Source of the DNA: Combretum micranthum
Taxonomy: Eukaryota > Streptophyta > Magnoliopsida > Myrtales > Combretaceae
Length of the DNA stretch: 64,000 nucleotides
Assembly (NCBI GenBank): GCA_024138025.1
Contig: JAMXBD010001451.1
Location: forward strand, 124,001-188,000
Direction: 5' to 3'
Below, in pieces: positions 61,501 through 64,000 of the stretch (position 1 is its first letter; every line of letters begins with the position of its first letter). A model generated the notes under the pieces. That model had not been told where the DNA came from and did no database searches. It saw only the letters and a program-made list of their open reading frames with translations. The translations under genes and the position numbers were made by a program.

Positions 61501-62040
61501 TCCCATAAAATTCATTTTTCTTCTAACCATACTTCACAAGGAATAAGATCATCTCCATGTCCTATCAAAAAACCATCTTCTTAATATTGGATTGGTCTTA
61601 ATTTTTTTTCATTTGTATCATCTTCTTCCTTTATATCATCATCTTCCTTTTCAAAATTCCATTGGTCAACCTTTATCTCTTATGCATTAGAATTATATCT
61701 ACCCTTAAGATACTGTTACATTTCCTTTATTTTCATAATTGTGTCATCAATATAACTAGAAGTTGAAGTCCTATTTCCTTTCCATCTTGAAATGCCTATT
61801 TGTTCTAATACATTCATCATTCCTAATTCTACCCTTTCTTCCAAGGTTTGGTTAAAATTATTTGACACATCATCCTCATCATCTGTGGTTTATAGTATGT
61901 CTTCATAAGATATAAACCTCAAGGAATATATCACATATGGATTTGGGTACATCCAGCTTCTTGCAGGAACTCTTTGTGATTCCCTTATCATAATCCTATT
62001 TACATTCTATTCTTCTCCTTCTAAAAGACAAGAGTCTATT
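58600..62040 (-). pseudogene. Pararetrovirus 2 coat-protein relic, split by an LTR
   Basis: The N-terminal acidic part lies at about 61980-61128 (VPARSWMYPNPYVIYSL, then Glu/Asp-rich text), followed by MVIKAWRDCPLTEDTDQM and GANPYNFCNKIK at 61026-60840. After the insertion (59417-60832) coding resumes with LAILTRKEP, DQQRDAIRYFKQL and LGAEVYKEWKEK. Then come a Lys/Arg-rich tail with GERHKRRPKPKYRPKKKYFA (58930-58860) and the nucleic-acid-binding knuckle CYTCNEEGYMAKAC (58790-58749), in which Tyr replaces the zinc-binding His. Acidic head, basic tail and CCHC knuckle are the standard layout of Caulimoviridae capsids. Many stops and frameshifts. Confidence 0.75.
59417..60832. mobile_element. 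Probable solo LTR inserted in pararetroviral coat gene
   Basis: The insertion interrupts coat-protein similarity. It begins TGTTATTGGCC and ends ATTACCA, giving TG...CA ends and a length of 1416 bp. Flanking 5-mers are AAAGT (59412-59416) and AAAAC (60833-60837), alike at three positions and differing by two transitions, so only a decayed duplication. A TCTTATAAATAG element at about 60456-60467 on the plus strand, followed by a leader-like region, suggests LTR promoter function. The general look is of a copia-type LTR. No internal domains accompany it. Confidence 0.55.
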
Positions 62041-64000
62041 TGTCACGCCCCACGGGGTACCCTAAATGTAACAGTCCGCCACACTTAATATTAAAGCATA
62101 AGTATGACAACCTTAGCCATTCCCAAAAGCTTTGATATTAAGTGTAAGGCGTGCTTTCACAATTTTAGAGGACCATACATGAGATTATGAAGCTTAAGAA
62201 GATATAATAACATATTAAGAAAAGATGATTCATAACATTCATTTATTCATAACGATATTCTTACAAAACTTAGGGACATTTCCCTTATTCACAAATCTAT
62301 TACAGGAGTATTTCTACATCCTATCTACTAAAATTTATTTTAGGAAATTCTTTAACCTAAAAAGAAGGTATCTGGCTGCAAGGTCCTCGTGGCCTCAACC
62401 ACAAATAAGGGAACTACAAAAGAAATCTATAGGGGTATAAGCTAATAGGCTTAGTGAGAACTATTTCCATAAATAACTTGTTGTAACACAATTTCAAACA
62501 AGTTGTTTAATTAAACAAATAGAATGCAAAATACACGTGGGCAAACAAGCATATCTTTTTTCGGGAACTATATGTTGAATGGATTTGTGCCCTCCATTCG
62601 GGGTTTGGTGATACATAACCTCAAATAAGTAGTTTTTGTTAAAAGATTTATGCTTTTGACCAATATCGCCAAGTATATGAAGTCTACTTGAATTGAGCCT
62701 TGCTTTCGGATCTTTCGCCAAGCATTTCCTTAATGTCGCCAAGCAATCGCTTTCGGTTACTTCGCCAAGTGTTGCTTTCGACCAGAGCTATAATCCTTCT
62801 CACCCAAGGATAATAACCCAATGCAATGTGACTCATTTCATGGTATGCATGAACCCATTTATTTATGATATCATAACATTACTATTATCAGATTTTGAGG
62901 TGATCAAGGAATTTCATACAAATCAAGTGTTATATTTAAAACAACCATTAAATCAATCCCGGTCTCGATATTCTTAGGATTCTTTCAATCTTTACAAACA
63001 TATCCATTTGTCTTTACTTAATTCTAATGCAAATAAATTACAAGCACAAACAAGTAAAGCATTTTAAGGAAATAAACTTATGATGCCATGACGACGATTT
63101 CTCTAGCGGATGAGTCGCTCACACATTCCACTTAATCGAAATAGTCTTCGGGATATAGGTATTCTTCCTCGGAATCACCTAGCCAAAGAAAATACCTAAG
63201 ATGAGTATTTCTTGATGATTTTCTTGAATTTTGATAAAACAATTTCATGAGAACGTTAAAGTACGTATAAGGGAGAATTCCAATTTAAAATGGCCATAAC
63301 TTGGTCATTTTTACTCGGAATTGCGCATATAATAATCGATTTCTACCTACTCGAAAAGATCTACCCGTTTCTAAAACTATTTTTAACAAACAAGATCATA
63401 TAGGCTCCAAAACAGTGGCGACAAAATTCACTACGAATTTTCTAACTCAAAAATAATTTTGGTTCAAATATTAAATCATTCAAAATTTGTTTGATAAATA
63501 CTTAGTTATCTATATAGTTGAAAAATTCTCTTTTTATAGCTACTTAGCTCATATTTATTTATGCTCAAGTGTTTGTTGTTCATTTATGTTTCTTAAGTAA
63601 AACAATGTCAAATTAAGAGTTTAGAAAATTATAGTTTACAAGAAATTCATTTTGGAAATTATTCTGAAATGAATATTTTGATTCTTTTTGTTTTCAAAGA
63701 ATTGCTTTATAATTGTCTTGTTATGACTTTTCAAAAAGAAATTTTCTTCTTATTCTAAATGCTACTTTTCCCATTTATATTCTATAAAAATCTTTCTTTG
63801 ACTATTTATTTGAAAAGATCTAAATTCAAAAATTCCTACTTCTTGCTCCTAAGGTTTTCGTTATGTTAGGCTCTTATAAAAGTCATTTCTATAAAAATCA
63901 TTTTTTTCTTTGAATAACAAAAGGACATAGAAAGGCTTTTTAAAACAAAAATAGTTTCAAAAATTGTAGTGAGTTCTTCTTAAAATTTGAAAAGGAATAA
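62041..64000 (+). mobile_element. Long-LTR family, copy C (LTR 5' part, runs out of window)
   Basis: It starts abruptly with TGTCACGCCCCACGGGGTAC directly against pararetroviral coding. It carries the CCGCCACACTTAATATTAAAG opening and the conserved block at 63280-63333. Its opening is closer to copy D than to copy B. Between 62690 and 62790 it has a short run of TTCGCCAAG words. No coding domains. Confidence 0.7.

Larger units (their letters stand above)
53197..62040 (-). mobile_element. Endogenous pararetrovirus 2 (Caulimoviridae with transactivator gene), near-complete
   Basis: In viral orientation: coat protein (62040-58600, split by an LTR), protease-RT-RNase H (58258-55940), transactivator/viroplasmin (55899-54150), promoter and poly(A) signal (53863-53679), and a leader-like tail. 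Without the 1.4-kb LTR this is about 7.4 kb, close to the 7-8 kb genomes of the family. The transactivator and the separate coat and pol genes separate it from pararetrovirus 1 and point to the group of genera that includes caulimo-, soymo- and cavemoviruses. No movement-protein region is visible; it would lie beyond 62040, where LTR copy C begins. Stops and frameshifts run through every gene. Confidence 0.8.

Noticed and set aside
52723..62040. LTR copies B and C as the paired LTRs of one retrotransposon with the viral genes as its interior
   Set aside because: No primer-binding site follows B, no purine tract precedes C, and the coding between them is in the opposite orientation and of Caulimoviridae type without integrase. 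B and C also differ considerably.
1..64000. tRNA, rRNA or CRISPR features
   Set aside because: No cloverleaf-forming stretch with A and B boxes, no rRNA-like GC-rich block and no regularly spaced direct repeats with unique spacers were noticed on reading. A covariance-model scan would be needed to exclude a tRNA formally.

Overview
This window is nuclear DNA of a flowering plant, most likely a eudicot. It is very AT-rich and almost gene-free. The clues are a split gene with plant introns, an L1-type LINE with a C-terminal RNase H, Ty3/gypsy relics primed by initiator Met-tRNA, a hAT relic and two integrated pararetroviruses (Caulimoviridae). I could not name the species. I saw no bacterial features, rRNA, tRNA or CRISPR array.

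Only one host gene can be supported: an RGLG-type RING E3 ubiquitin ligase on the minus strand. It has 11 coding exons between 17828 and 14647, and all the splice sites I checked are GT/AG. Exon 3 is 4 nt shorter than the flanking exon phases require, so as written the reading frame stops in exon 4. The gene is either a recent pseudogene or carries an assembly error.

Layout: 1-2987, the 3' part of a very long LTR (copy A). 3408-6629, a minus-strand Ty3/gypsy element with both LTRs, primer site and near-perfect target-site duplication, holding only gag and the start of protease. 6976-13426, a full-length but decayed LINE with poly(A) and a 17-bp target-site duplication. 14647-18440, the RGLG-like gene. 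18.7-23.3 kb, AT-rich intergenic DNA. 23266-27059 and 31006-32507, one long LTR on the minus strand. It is split by pararetrovirus 1 (27069-31005) and disturbed by a tandem duplication that carried in a 182-bp foreign segment. 35113-35781, a non-autonomous hAT element. 35.8-47.5 kb, mostly unrecognisable old repeats with two minisatellite-like tracts and a weak retrotransposon primer-site motif. 47563-52722, long LTR copy B (+). 53.2-62.04 kb, pararetrovirus 2 on the minus strand, which reads coat protein, protease-RT-RNase H, transactivator, promoter; its coat gene is split by a probable solo LTR. 62041 to the end, long LTR copy C (+).

The two pararetroviral copies are the most interesting content. 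Copy 1 is a compact unit of about 3.9 kb with movement and coat coding, its own promoter and a primer site, but no reverse transcriptase. It sits in a TA-repeat inside an otherwise continuous LTR. Copy 2 belongs to a different lineage, because it carries a transactivator/viroplasmin gene, and it is nearly complete. All viral reading frames are broken by stops and frameshifts. Host coordinates were read by hand from splice signals; repeat borders marked approximate may be off by tens of bases.
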